42,088 nt of DNA from Paucibacter sp. TC2R-5 (GTDB taxonomy: Bacteria; Pseudomonadota; Gammaproteobacteria; Burkholderiales; Burkholderiaceae_C), in the NCBI RefSeq assembly GCF_025717605.1, contig NZ_JAJIRQ010000013.1:1-42088 (forward strand), read 5' to 3'. Shown here in pieces: positions 31,799-40,336 of the stretch. How positions within the stretch are numbered: the stretch's first letter is position 1; each line of letters begins with the position of its first letter. The notes under the pieces are model-generated. The model was not told where the DNA came from, did not search any database, and saw only the letters and a list, made by a program, of their open reading frames with translations. A program made the translations under genes and the position numbers.

Positions 31799-31826
31799 TT
31801 TATCGACAATGTGTATTATGTAAAAT
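31799..31826. other. attR: complete dif-like site (XerC arm, centre, XerD arm)
   Basis: The sequence reads TTTATCGACAA, TGTGTA and TTATGTAAAAT. Against E. coli dif, the centre differs at one base (TGTATA) and the XerD arm at one base (TTATGTTAAAT); the XerC arm is more divergent, as usual between lineages. In this model the XerC side comes from the phage and the XerD arm from the host. A functional dif would be kept, which a lysogen needs for chromosome dimer resolution. Confidence 0.7.
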
Positions 31827-31875
31827 TGCTCATGCGAAAAATACGGTCAAAATTGACCCGATGTCGGCCCCAAGG

Positions 31876-31909
31876 AATTTTGGTAACCACCCGAAAAATT
31901 TTGGTAACC
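31876..31909 (+). repeat. Two AATTTTGGTAACC direct repeats next to dif
   Basis: AATTTTGGTAACC occurs at 31876-31888 and 31897-31909, a 21-base period equal to two helical turns. It lies about 50 bases outside the dif-like site. An inverted pair, GGTCAA/TTGACC, is at 31845-31858. These may be binding sites of a terminus protein or residue from another integrated element. Confidence 0.5.
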
Positions 31910-31977
31910 GACCGCCTGGCCCGACTTCTCACCGGTCAAGCTGACACCTGGTCAATTCCAGAACCTTGAACTCGCGC

Positions 31978-32697
31978 TCACCTTGAATCGTCTATGCCAG
32001 CCCCCAGCGGCAACGCATTCAACTCCTTGCGCGCCTCCCGCCATTGCGGCCAATGCAAATCCAGCAACGCCACGAACCGGTCGCTGTGCGTCGGCTCCAG
32101 CAGGTGCACCATCTCGTGCACCACCACGTACTCAATCAGGTCCTTGGGCTTTTTGACCAACTCGGTGTTGAGTCGGATATTGCCCGCCTGGTGGTTGCAG
32201 CTGCCCCATTTGGTTTTCATGCGCTGCAAGAAGTAGCCAGAAACACGCACACCGAGCTTCAGCTCCCACTTGGCAACTAGCTTGGGCACCAAGGCATGCA
32301 GCAAAGACTTATGCCAGGCATGCATGACCTCGGCCCGTTTTGCCAAGTCATGACCAGGACGCATCGACAGCGTGATGCGCTTGTGGTCCAACTTGACGAA
32401 CGGTTTCACGTTGGCTTCCACCACTGTCATCAAATGGCGCCGCCCCCAAAGCTCGTGGCTCTCGCGCTCTTGGAACTTGCGCGGTGTTTCACGCGCCTGT
32501 GCCTTCAGCGACTTTTGTTGCTGCCGAATCCAGCTCAGTTTGGAGATCGCATAGGCACGCGCCACCTCACTGCGGGTGCTGACGGGGGCCACCAGCGTGA
32601 CGCGCCCGTCCGGCGGGTGCACGGTCAGATGCACGTTCTTCACGGCTTTGCGGACCAAGCTGATTTGCAATGTGCCCAAAAATATCTCTTCGCTCAT
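31978..32697 (-). CDS. YgjP/DUF45-type zinc metallopeptidase linked to the type I R-M locus
   Basis: The ATG at 32697 overlaps the hsdR stop as TGATG, giving 239 residues. The zinc site is HEMVH (194-198) in EYVVVHEMVHLLEPTHSDRF, with H204 as the third ligand. The preceding block KTKWGSCNHQAGNIRLNTEL is the hallmark of the DUF45/YgjP family. These proteins often lie next to hsdR and are co-transcribed with it. A role in defence or in processing of the restriction enzyme is suspected but not established. Confidence 0.9.
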   Translation of the reverse strand: MSEEIFLGTLQISLVRKAVKNVHLTVHPPDGRVTLVAPVSTRSEVARAYAISKLSWIRQQQKSLKAQARETPRKFQERESHELWGRRHLMTVVEANVKPFVKLDHKRITLSMRPGHDLAKRAEVMHAWHKSLLHALVPKLVAKWELKLGVRVSGYFLQRMKTKWGSCNHQAGNIRLNTELVKKPKDLIEYVVVHEMVHLLEPTHSDRFVALLDLHWPQWREARKELNALPLGAGIDDSR

Positions 32698-35600
32698 CAA
32701 TAGCCTGGCTGGTTCTTGATGATTTCGAAGATGGCCATGGTGGCAGCCTTGTTCTTCTTCATGATGGGGTGGATTGCATTCTTCACCTGAGCTTCCCGGG
32801 CCGGGTCTCCCCTCCAGCCCGCAGGCGCTTTCTCACGCACGGCCTTGTCCAAGGCCAAAGCCAAACTCAGGCATTCATCTCCATAGGCCGGCTCTGCTTC
32901 ATGAGCCTCGGTCGCAGCATCAGCAGCTGACTCCGCAAGAATGCCAGGGAGGTTGTTGTAAAGCACGGCCGCCTCTCGGTTGCCCTTCAGCTCGGCCGGT
33001 AGCTTGTCATCGCCCTTCCCTTGCTTGCCCAATTGCTTGGCCAGCGCTTCGGCATCCCTCAGGAATTTTTCATAGCTTTCGGTGTCGTCAATCTTCTGCT
33101 GAATCAAATCCTCCAGCAGCTTGGACATCTGCTCGTAGAACTTGGGGTCTGTCAGCTGGTCGCGGATGATGGTCTTGCGGACGTTGTTGATGATGCTCTC
33201 GGCAATCGCATTGCGAGACAACTTGCCCTTCTCATTGAGCTTCTTGGCAATCGAGTCATGGATGCCGGTTTCAATGATCAATTCGGTCAACGACAGCGAG
33301 TTCAAGTCGCCCAACAAATCCGCCGGATCGGCCTGGATATAGGTGTTGATGAGGTGGCGCATGTCCGCCTCAAAAGGCTTGGTGTCCAGCTCTTCGCCGG
33401 AATGGTTCTTGATCGCCGCGCGCACCTCGGTATAAAAGGCTGTCTCTTTTTCGAAGGCCTCGATCTGGGCCGCACTGTAACCGGCGCCTTCCAAGTCCGA
33501 GGCCAAATCCGAATAGGCGCGAACATAGGCGGCCACCGCCTTATAAAAAGCAATCCGCAGCGGTTCGGTGTTGTCCAAGGCAGCCGCATCGGCCGCGCTG
33601 CCGCAGAAGTAAAGGATGTGTTGTTCAAGCCCCTGCGGCTGCTTCACCGGCGCGCATAGGTAAATCAGCGCCTCGCGTGCGCCGTCGAGCTTGGCCTTGC
33701 CCTCCTCGCGCCAGTCCTTCACGGTCACATTGCTGTCGTCGCCGCAGCTTTCGGTATCCAGCTCTTCCGAGGTGTAGACCGCAATCGCGTTCTGCACCTT
33801 GCTGAACAATTCTTTGTAATCAACGATGTGGCCGTAATCCTTGTCATCGCCATCCAACCGGTTGGTACGGCAAATAGCCTGAAACAGGTTGTGGTCGCGC
33901 AGCTCGTTGTCCAGATAGATGTAAGTGCAGCTGGGCGCGTCAAAGCCCGTCAGCAACTTGCTCACCACGATCAGCAACTTCAGATTGGCCGGTTCCTCGA
34001 TGAAGCGCCGCTTCATCTCGGTCTCGTATTGCGTGGTGGTTTGCCCCGCCTTCAGCACATGCTGGGTGTAGGTGTCGAACTTGTAGCGGTCGTCGCTGTC
34101 CTTGGGCTCTTGCGAGATCGCGTTGTGGTTCGGCTCGAAGGACGTGATGATGCCGCAGTGCTTGCCGAAGTTCGTGTTCTGAAACAGCCGGTAGTAATGG
34201 CAGGAGTCGTAAATCGAGGCCGCCACCAAGATGGCCGTGCCCCGGTCGTTGCTCAGCCGTGGCCGCACGCCAAAGTCATGAATGATGTCGGCCATGATGC
34301 GCTGCTTGCGCTCGCCCGAACTCATCAGGTCCTCCATCGTCGCCCAGCGCCGGCGCAAAACGGATTTTTGGTAATTGTTCAGGCCCTTGGCCGCCTTTTC
34401 AAACCAGTCGTCCACAGCCTTCGGTGAAGTCAAACGCTGCGGCACCGCCCGCGCCTCGTACTTCAGATCTAGCACCACGCCGTCTTCCACCGCCTCGTGG
34501 AATTTGTAGGTATGGATAAAACTACCAAACACCTCGCGCGTGGTTTGCTTGTCTTTGCGCAGCAGCGGCGTGCCAGTGAAGCCAATAAAGATGGCGCTGG
34601 CCAGCCAGCGTTTCATCTGCTTGTTCATGTCGCCGCCCTGGGTGCGGTGGCATTCGTCCACAAACACGTAAAAGCGCCCCGCCACCTTGGGCGGCTCGCC
34701 CTTCAGGTCCGACGCATCGATTTTGTGGATCAGCGCGCACATCAAGCGCGGAGATGGCGATGCCAGCTTCTCCACCAGGTCCCTGCGAGACAGGATGCGT
34801 GGCGACGGCGCCTCGGCGCCAATCACCCCGGCGTTCTTCATAACGCCTTCAATCTGCTTGTCCAACTCATCCCGGTCGGTCACCACCAGGATGCGTGCCT
34901 CGGGGTCATGCTCCAGCAGCCACTTGGCAATCAGCACCATCAAGATGCTCTTGCCGCTGCCCTGGGTATGCCAGATGACGCCACCCTCTTGCCGCTTGAT
35001 GCTTTCTTGCGCCGCCTTCACACCTTCAAACTGATGCAGACGGGGCACCTTCTTTTGGCCCGCATCAAAGATCACGAAATTGCGCATCAGGTCCAACAAG
35101 CGCTCGGGTGCCAAGATCTGGCTCAAGGGGCCGTCCAGCAACTCCCCTTCTGCCAGGTCTCCTGCGGCCGCCTGAGTTTTGTCGTGATGCTTCCACTCGA
35201 CATAAAACTTCTCCGGCGTGCCCGTCGTGCCGAAGCGCAAGCCTTGCGAATCGCTGCCGGCCAGTACCAACTGCACCGTGCTGAAGAAACCCTGGTTGAA
35301 TATCTCTTCCTGGTTGGTGATCAGTTGCCGGATGCCATTGGCCACATCCACCGAGCTGCGCTTAAGCTCCAGCACCGCCACCGCAATGCCGTTCACATAC
35401 AGCACGATGTCGGGCCGGCGCTCATGGCCACCCTTCAGCGTCACCTCCTCGGCCAAAGCAAAGTGGTTGTTCGCCGGGGTCGCCCAATCGATCAACTCCA
35501 CCGTCTTATGCGGTACGCCGGCCGCCACTTGGACCGGCACGCCGTAACGCAGCAACTGGTATGTACGCAGATTGGCCTGATAGGGCGTGATGCCGGTGGC

Positions 35601-35828
35601 GTCCGCCGCAGTCATCAGCTTTTGAATGGCTTGGGAGATATGGGCGTCGCTATACCCACGCTGCTTCAGATTGGCCGTGAGGTAGTCGGTTTCGATGCAG
35701 CGGTTGCCTTCGCGCTTGTTCCAGTCGCCCAAGTAGGCGTAGCCCAGGCCGCCTTCGGCCACATGGCCGGTGACTCGCGAAATTACGCGATTCTGGGTGC
35801 GTCGTTCCGGTCTAGGTGCGGTAACCAT
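32697..35828 (-). CDS. hsdR: Type I restriction enzyme subunit R
   Basis: This 1043-residue protein starts at the ATG at 35828. Its N-terminal PD-(D/E)xK nuclease has D140 in RRPDIVL and E154-x-K156 in AVLELKR. The SF2 motor follows: Walker A TQGSGKS (288-294), motif II DECH (391-394), motif III GFTGTP (416-421) and later STxLLTGFDAP-like motif VSKLLTGFDAP. A long helical C terminus contacts the methylase. HsdR cuts DNA far from the recognition site after ATP-driven translocation when the site is unmethylated. Length and motifs are complete, so it should be active. Confidence 0.95.
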   Translation of the reverse strand: MVTAPRPERRTQNRVISRVTGHVAEGGLGYAYLGDWNKREGNRCIETDYLTANLKQRGYSDAHISQAIQKLMTAADATGITPYQANLRTYQLLRYGVPVQVAAGVPHKTVELIDWATPANNHFALAEEVTLKGGHERRPDIVLYVNGIAVAVLELKRSSVDVANGIRQLITNQEEIFNQGFFSTVQLVLAGSDSQGLRFGTTGTPEKFYVEWKHHDKTQAAAGDLAEGELLDGPLSQILAPERLLDLMRNFVIFDAGQKKVPRLHQFEGVKAAQESIKRQEGGVIWHTQGSGKSILMVLIAKWLLEHDPEARILVVTDRDELDKQIEGVMKNAGVIGAEAPSPRILSRRDLVEKLASPSPRLMCALIHKIDASDLKGEPPKVAGRFYVFVDECHRTQGGDMNKQMKRWLASAIFIGFTGTPLLRKDKQTTREVFGSFIHTYKFHEAVEDGVVLDLKYEARAVPQRLTSPKAVDDWFEKAAKGLNNYQKSVLRRRWATMEDLMSSGERKQRIMADIIHDFGVRPRLSNDRGTAILVAASIYDSCHYYRLFQNTNFGKHCGIITSFEPNHNAISQEPKDSDDRYKFDTYTQHVLKAGQTTTQYETEMKRRFIEEPANLKLLIVVSKLLTGFDAPSCTYIYLDNELRDHNLFQAICRTNRLDGDDKDYGHIVDYKELFSKVQNAIAVYTSEELDTESCGDDSNVTVKDWREEGKAKLDGAREALIYLCAPVKQPQGLEQHILYFCGSAADAAALDNTEPLRIAFYKAVAAYVRAYSDLASDLEGAGYSAAQIEAFEKETAFYTEVRAAIKNHSGEELDTKPFEADMRHLINTYIQADPADLLGDLNSLSLTELIIETGIHDSIAKKLNEKGKLSRNAIAESIINNVRKTIIRDQLTDPKFYEQMSKLLEDLIQQKIDDTESYEKFLRDAEALAKQLGKQGKGDDKLPAELKGNREAAVLYNNLPGILAESAADAATEAHEAEPAYGDECLSLALALDKAVREKAPAGWRGDPAREAQVKNAIHPIMKKNKAATMAIFEIIKNQPGY

Positions 35829-35899
35829 ACTGTCTACTCCCTCCGCGTCTGTATTGCGCGTATTTGTTGGCTTGCTTGCCTACTTGGCCTTTGAGCCCA

Positions 35900-36031
35900 T
35901 CAATCCAGGCTGTGGGCGCTTTCCAGAAATCCGCGAATTGCAGTATTGCTCCAAGCATCAGCCTCAAACAAAAGATGGTCCCGCACGATGTAACGAACGA
36001 TGCCTTCGCGTACTTGCTTTGGTGTTTTCAC
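35900..36031 (-). CDS. 43-aa protein resembling the C terminus of the neighbouring 154-aa protein
   Basis: A GTG start at 36031 has AGGGAG six bases upstream, a strong ribosome-binding site. The product begins MKTPKQVREGIVRYIVRDHL and contains EADAWSNTAIRGFLESA. The neighbouring protein ends with EEDVVQYLTRDYVLALAAEW then TNSKIRAFVDRRN: the two share the pattern V-x-YxxRDxxL...A-x-W-(S/T)N-x-x-I-R-x-F. It lies between the 154-aa gene and hsdR and is probably co-transcribed. It may be a stand-alone copy of the same domain, or a remnant. The gene looks genuine; the function is unknown. Confidence 0.65.
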   Translation of the reverse strand: MKTPKQVREGIVRYIVRDHLLFEADAWSNTAIRGFLESAHSLD

Positions 36032-36112
36032 TCTTCGCTCCCTGTTCGCGTAAAAAATGTCAGTTCTGTCTAATGATCGAATCGATTTCTGGGTGGCTTC
36101 TGGTCAGGCCCA

Positions 36113-36577
36113 TCAATCGCACATGTTGCGCCGGTCAACAAACGCTCGAATTTTTGAGTTGGTCCATTCGGCTGCGAGCGCTAGGACATAGTCTCGTGTC
36201 AAATATTGAACAACGTCCTCTTCGCAAACTGGGTACTCGTCGCGACTTGGGTCATCGTCGCGCCATGCCCAGTCCTCACCCTCATTGGTTTTCAGCCACA
36301 ACGCCTCCCGTTCATAAGGCTTCAACTGGCTGACAGGCCAAGCCAACATGTCATGAATGGATTGCAAATACACGTCCCAATAGACTGACTGCTCACACTG
36401 GACTTGCACACAAATTTCATCCCAAGTCGTTTCCAGCCCGGAGTCATCACCCGACAAGGTGTGGTGCATTTTTTGCAATCCAGCCACCGCCTGCCGACAC
36501 AGCCGCTTGGCGACATCGGTTGCCAGGCCCGTGACGATGCGGCTCTCGCTCAGCTTTTTCATGCCGCCGGCACTCAT
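36113..36577 (-). CDS. Accessory protein encoded inside the hsd operon
   Basis: This 154-residue protein starts in an ATGA overlap with the hsdS stop, which implies co-translation. It is acidic and Trp-rich, with helices (VTGLATDVAKRLCRQAVAGL) followed by WDEICVQVQCEQSVYWDVYL and KPYEREALWLKTNEGEDWAW. It has no nuclease, ATPase or membrane motif. Its last 40 residues resemble the whole of the 43-aa protein downstream. Being inside the locus, it may modulate restriction or work as a separate defence factor. I do not recognise a family. Confidence 0.7.
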   Translation of the reverse strand: MSAGGMKKLSESRIVTGLATDVAKRLCRQAVAGLQKMHHTLSGDDSGLETTWDEICVQVQCEQSVYWDVYLQSIHDMLAWPVSQLKPYEREALWLKTNEGEDWAWRDDDPSRDEYPVCEEDVVQYLTRDYVLALAAEWTNSKIRAFVDRRNMCD

Positions 36578-37839
36578 ACGAGGCGGGTCTTTCCGGTCAG
36601 CAGCTCTTGCATCATCCCTTGCTTGAGGGCGCGGGTTTTGGCGAGGCGGGATTCGAGGGCGGCGAGGTCGGAGTCCATGTCGGAGAGGACGGCGGCGATG
36701 GCGATTTGCTCATCAAGCGTCGGCGGCAATTCCAACGGAATTCGTTCAGCGATCAACCTGTTGATGTTGGTGAGGGCGGAGGCCTGCGAATTGTCGATTA
36801 ACCAACGCCGTGTCGGGCTAGAACGAAGCGCATAAAACAGGAAGCTCGAATTGGCCAAACCTTCTTTGGCTCGGGTCCGATAAGAAAAGCCTGAAAACAC
36901 TGTTGGTTCATTTGCTCCAAGGAACTGACTTGGGTAACCAATACCTTCGCGCTTCACCGAGGATTTACCAAACACGATATCTCCAGGTTCAAGGGCGAAC
37001 GCGGCAACCTCTGCAGTTGATGCTTTGATTCGACCGAGGCGGGCAACCTCAATCGAAGACCCAGCGTAGAGGTCCTGCACCGTCACATACAAGGCGCCAG
37101 ACCCCATTTCGCTGGTTGGTTTGTTTAGGCCGGGAGTGATTTCCGCCACCTGAACAAGAGTGGAGGCACGCCACTTCCCACTGAACCCCAGCAGGCGGGT
37201 TTGGCCGGTGAGGAGTTGCTGCATCGCGGCCTGTTTGATGTCGCGCTTCTTGGCGATCAGCCGCTCCAGCCCGGCAATCAGGGCATCGACATCGGAGAGG
37301 GATGTGGCGATGGCACGTTGCTCGGCAATGGGAGGCAGCGCGACTGGGAGCTCCCCAAGGGAAGTCTTGCTGATCGACGCGAGATTTGTTGTTTGTTTTC
37401 CGGCCAGTAAAAAGAACTTCCTGGCGCTTTGTGTGCTCGTCCAGACATTCAAGAACTCAGGCAGCAACTGGGGCTTGCAGCGAACGACGAAAACATGATT
37501 CTGATGCACACAAGGCTCCGATAGTCCGAGCCAAACAGCACCACGGCCAAGCTTGTCTAGATCACCGCCTTCATTCATAAGCACATCACCCGGCAACACC
37601 GAGTAACGTTTCAAGTCCTGTTTGCTTATTTCAATCCTGCTAATTTCGGAAAGGTCAAAGTAACCATCTTGGACATTTGCGACCCTTAGGTAAGCAACAG
37701 AGATGGCGTCTGCAACTGCGACGTTTGAATTCTTGGCAATCCCACCGCGAACTTCTGCGACCTCGGCAAGGGGCCAAACTGACCAACTATCAGGTAAGGA
37801 TTCCGCTTGATCGTTCGTCGCCACTGATATCACCGGCAT
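36574..37839 (-). CDS. hsdS: Type I R-M specificity subunit S
   Basis: This 421-residue protein has two target-recognition domains (about 15-160 and 220-375). Each is followed by a conserved helical spacer: IAEQRAIATSLSDVDALIAG ... MQQLLTGQTRL in the middle, and LDEQIAIAAVLSDMDSDLAA ... MQELLTGKTRLV at the end. This half-repeat symmetry is diagnostic of HsdS. The two domains differ, so a bipartite asymmetric DNA sequence is expected. The start overlaps the hsdM stop by 10 bases. It sets the specificity for both methylation and restriction. Confidence 0.95.
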   Translation of the reverse strand: MPVISVATNDQAESLPDSWSVWPLAEVAEVRGGIAKNSNVAVADAISVAYLRVANVQDGYFDLSEISRIEISKQDLKRYSVLPGDVLMNEGGDLDKLGRGAVWLGLSEPCVHQNHVFVVRCKPQLLPEFLNVWTSTQSARKFFLLAGKQTTNLASISKTSLGELPVALPPIAEQRAIATSLSDVDALIAGLERLIAKKRDIKQAAMQQLLTGQTRLLGFSGKWRASTLVQVAEITPGLNKPTSEMGSGALYVTVQDLYAGSSIEVARLGRIKASTAEVAAFALEPGDIVFGKSSVKREGIGYPSQFLGANEPTVFSGFSYRTRAKEGLANSSFLFYALRSSPTRRWLIDNSQASALTNINRLIAERIPLELPPTLDEQIAIAAVLSDMDSDLAALESRLAKTRALKQGMMQELLTGKTRLV

Positions 37840-40271
37840 GTCACGCCCATCCCTTTTAGATGCTCAACAACCTTGGCCGACAAGGCATTCACCTCTTCCG
37901 CCAGAGCCGGCAACGGCGCTGCATAACGCTCGGCCAGTTCGCGAATGCGCCGCGTCAATGTCTGGCTAACGCGGTCGAGTTCACCGTATAGGTCTGATGC
38001 CATGCGCGCCAACCACTTGTCATTCACCACCAGCAGCTGAATTTCTGTGATGCTGAGCTTGGCATACTGGTCATGCGCCAGTTGATCCAACTGGGCGTCC
38101 AACTCCTTGACCGTCTTTTTCAAACCCGCCTCATCGTTGCTGAGCTTGAGCCAGGCTTTCAACACCTTAAGCTCGGCTGCACCGTCCGGGTCAGCGCCAA
38201 TCTCCTTGATGCGATCCCTCACGGCGGCAGCGTTCACCTTGTCGAAGCCACCAAACACCGCGTCTTCACCGCTGTGCTCTTCTTCCAACTCGTTGATGGC
38301 ACTGCTGCCGGCGTCCAGTTGCGCTTGCGCTTCATCCAGCGCAACTTGCTGCTTGGCAAAGTAGCGCGCCACGATGAAGGCCTTGGGCACCAGGTCGCAA
38401 GCCCAGCCCTTGTCCTTTTTCTTGCCCTTTTTGTCCGTCTCGATAATGCGCGCTGGCTTGGCCACCCAGCCGTCTTGGGCAATGGCGTAGGCATCGTCTT
38501 GCATCGCTTCGGCCCAGTAATCCATCAGGTGTTGATAGACGCTGTAGGCATCGATCAGCGGGGCGGGTTTGAAGGTGGCAAGCAGATCTTCGGACAAGAC
38601 TTCGATGAAAGCCTTGGGGTGCTCGCCCAATTTGAAGCCCTTCATGCGCGGCTCGTTGCGGGCTTGCCAGTCGGCGAAGAGTTGCTTGACCGTGGCCTGA
38701 AAAGCGCTGAACTCGGCGTGGCCCAGGATGGCGGCCTTGACTTCGGCGACCGGCTGCTGGAGCTGGCTGTAGCCTTGGCGCTTGTCGTTCGCCAGCGGCG
38801 CGAACAAGGTGGCGCGCAGCGTGGGCATGACCTGCCAATACGGGGCCAGCGTGCTGCCGGCACCAAACAGGTCGCGGTCCGGGATGCCACCGTTCAGATG
38901 GGCGCTGAGGTCTTGAATGTCTTCGGCCTCGCTGGCGTCGATATAGCGCGGCAGGTTGAGGTTGTAGTCGTTCTTGTCGCTATCGATTTCGCTGCGCGGC
39001 ACCATGCGGGCGTAGCCGGGCATGTCGTCCAGCTTGTGAAAGCTGTCCACGATACGGTGCAGGTCTTGCTCGCGCAGGCGGTTCTTGTTGCCGTCTTTGA
39101 TGAAGCCCTTGCTGGCGTCGATCATCATCACACCCTTGCGGGCCGATGCGTTTTCCTTATCCAGCACCAAAATGCAGGCCGGAATGCCAGTGCCATAAAA
39201 CAGATTGGCCGGCAGGCCGATGATGCCCTTGAGGATGCCGCTGCTGACCAGTTGCTTGCGCAGCACGCCTTCGGCCCCGCCACGAAAAAGCACGCCATGC
39301 GGCAAGATGCAGGCGGCCTTGCCGCTGCTCTTCATGCTGCGGATGATGTGCAGCAGATAGGCATAGTCTCCCTGCTTGGCCGGGGGCTCACCCCAGGCGA
39401 AGCGCTGATAGGGGTCGGCCGACGGGGTTAGGCCGGTGCTCCAGGCCTTGTCGGAAAACGGCGGATTGGCCACCACATAGTCGTAGGTGCGCAACTGCTC
39501 GCCGTCCTTGAACTTCGGGCTGGCCAGGGTGTTGCCGCTCTGGATATTGGCCGTGGGGAAGTCATGCAGGATCATGTTCATCCGCGCCAGGCCGGCGGTG
39601 GTGACGTCCTTCTCCTGCCCTTCCAGGGTGATTTTGTTACCGGCTTCGGCCGCCACCTTCAGCAGCAACGAGCCGGACCCGCAGGTGGGGTCGTAGGCGG
39701 TGGTGTTGGCCTTGGTGTTCTCGGGCGAGATGCCAATGACCTTGGCGATGACACGACTGACCTCGGAAGGCGTGTAGAACTGGCCCTTGCTCTTGCCACT
39801 CTCGGTGGCGAAGTGGCGCATCAGGTATTCATACGCATCACCCAGGATGTCGTCGTGCTCGGCGCGGTTTTGCGAGAAGTCCAGCTCGTCCTTCTGGAAG
39901 ATCATCACCAGATTGCTGAGGCGCTGCACCATTTCATCACCGGTGCCGAGCTTGTTCGGGTCATTGAAGTCAGGGAAGTCGCTGCGCGCCAGGCGGGCAT
40001 TGGCATCAATCAGCGGCTGGATGATTTGCGTATTGATCTTGTCGCCGATGTCGGCCTTGCCCTTCAGCGCAATCATGTCCTTGAAGCTGGCGCCCTTTGG
40101 GATGACCACGGGCGGCGCGAAGTCGTCGGAATCGGCGTACTTGTCGCTGATGTACTTGATGAACAGCATGAACAGGACATAGTCCTTGTACTGGCTGGCA
40201 TCCATGCCGCCACGCAGCTCGTCGCAGGAGGCCCAGAGGGAGGAATAAAGGTCGGATTTCTTGATGGCCAT
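37830..40271 (-). CDS. hsdM: Type I R-M DNA methyltransferase subunit M
   Basis: This 813-residue protein has an N-terminal HsdM helical domain (1-150) followed by the N6-adenine methylase core. The AdoMet-binding motif is DPTCGSG (194-200) and the catalytic motif NPPF (269-272). The C-terminal 300 residues are longer than in E. coli HsdM (about 529 aa), with helical stretches (KVLKAWLKLSNDEAGLKKTV), as in other large HsdM proteins. With HsdS it protects host DNA, and with HsdR it forms the restriction complex. It starts at the ATG at 40271. Confidence 0.95.
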   Translation of the reverse strand: MAIKKSDLYSSLWASCDELRGGMDASQYKDYVLFMLFIKYISDKYADSDDFAPPVVIPKGASFKDMIALKGKADIGDKINTQIIQPLIDANARLARSDFPDFNDPNKLGTGDEMVQRLSNLVMIFQKDELDFSQNRAEHDDILGDAYEYLMRHFATESGKSKGQFYTPSEVSRVIAKVIGISPENTKANTTAYDPTCGSGSLLLKVAAEAGNKITLEGQEKDVTTAGLARMNMILHDFPTANIQSGNTLASPKFKDGEQLRTYDYVVANPPFSDKAWSTGLTPSADPYQRFAWGEPPAKQGDYAYLLHIIRSMKSSGKAACILPHGVLFRGGAEGVLRKQLVSSGILKGIIGLPANLFYGTGIPACILVLDKENASARKGVMMIDASKGFIKDGNKNRLREQDLHRIVDSFHKLDDMPGYARMVPRSEIDSDKNDYNLNLPRYIDASEAEDIQDLSAHLNGGIPDRDLFGAGSTLAPYWQVMPTLRATLFAPLANDKRQGYSQLQQPVAEVKAAILGHAEFSAFQATVKQLFADWQARNEPRMKGFKLGEHPKAFIEVLSEDLLATFKPAPLIDAYSVYQHLMDYWAEAMQDDAYAIAQDGWVAKPARIIETDKKGKKKDKGWACDLVPKAFIVARYFAKQQVALDEAQAQLDAGSSAINELEEEHSGEDAVFGGFDKVNAAAVRDRIKEIGADPDGAAELKVLKAWLKLSNDEAGLKKTVKELDAQLDQLAHDQYAKLSITEIQLLVVNDKWLARMASDLYGELDRVSQTLTRRIRELAERYAAPLPALAEEVNALSAKVVEHLKGMGVTCR

Positions 40272-40336
40272 GGGGCGGGTTCTGGGTCAGGCGGATTCAG
40301 GCTAAATAAGGCTCGGGGCGGCAATAAGCCGGCAGC

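Larger units (their letters stand above)
19741..31817 (+). mobile_element. Corticovirus (PM2)-like prophage, about 12.06 kb, no integrase
   Basis: A 17-bp direct repeat bounds a compact gene set: a repressor-like gene facing left, a rolling-circle Rep with HUH and YxxxY motifs, a packaging ATPase, a PM2 P2-like major capsid protein, many small membrane proteins, a repeat-rich membrane-anchored protein, an endolysin and a holin candidate. Nearly all genes read rightward with overlapping stops and starts. Bacteriophage PM2 itself has a circular dsDNA genome of about 10 kb with the same functions (P12 Rep, P9 ATPase, P2 capsid, P1 spike). There are no tail, portal or terminase genes. Every expected function is intact, so it may be inducible. 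Confidence 0.85.

Noticed and set aside
34497-35894. 465-aa plus-strand open frame opposite hsdR
   Set aside because: Antisense to a complete HsdR with all motifs; Gln/His-rich and without domains.
38073-39431. 452-aa plus-strand open frame opposite hsdM
   Set aside because: Antisense to the methylase core with DPTCGSG and NPPF; no independent evidence.
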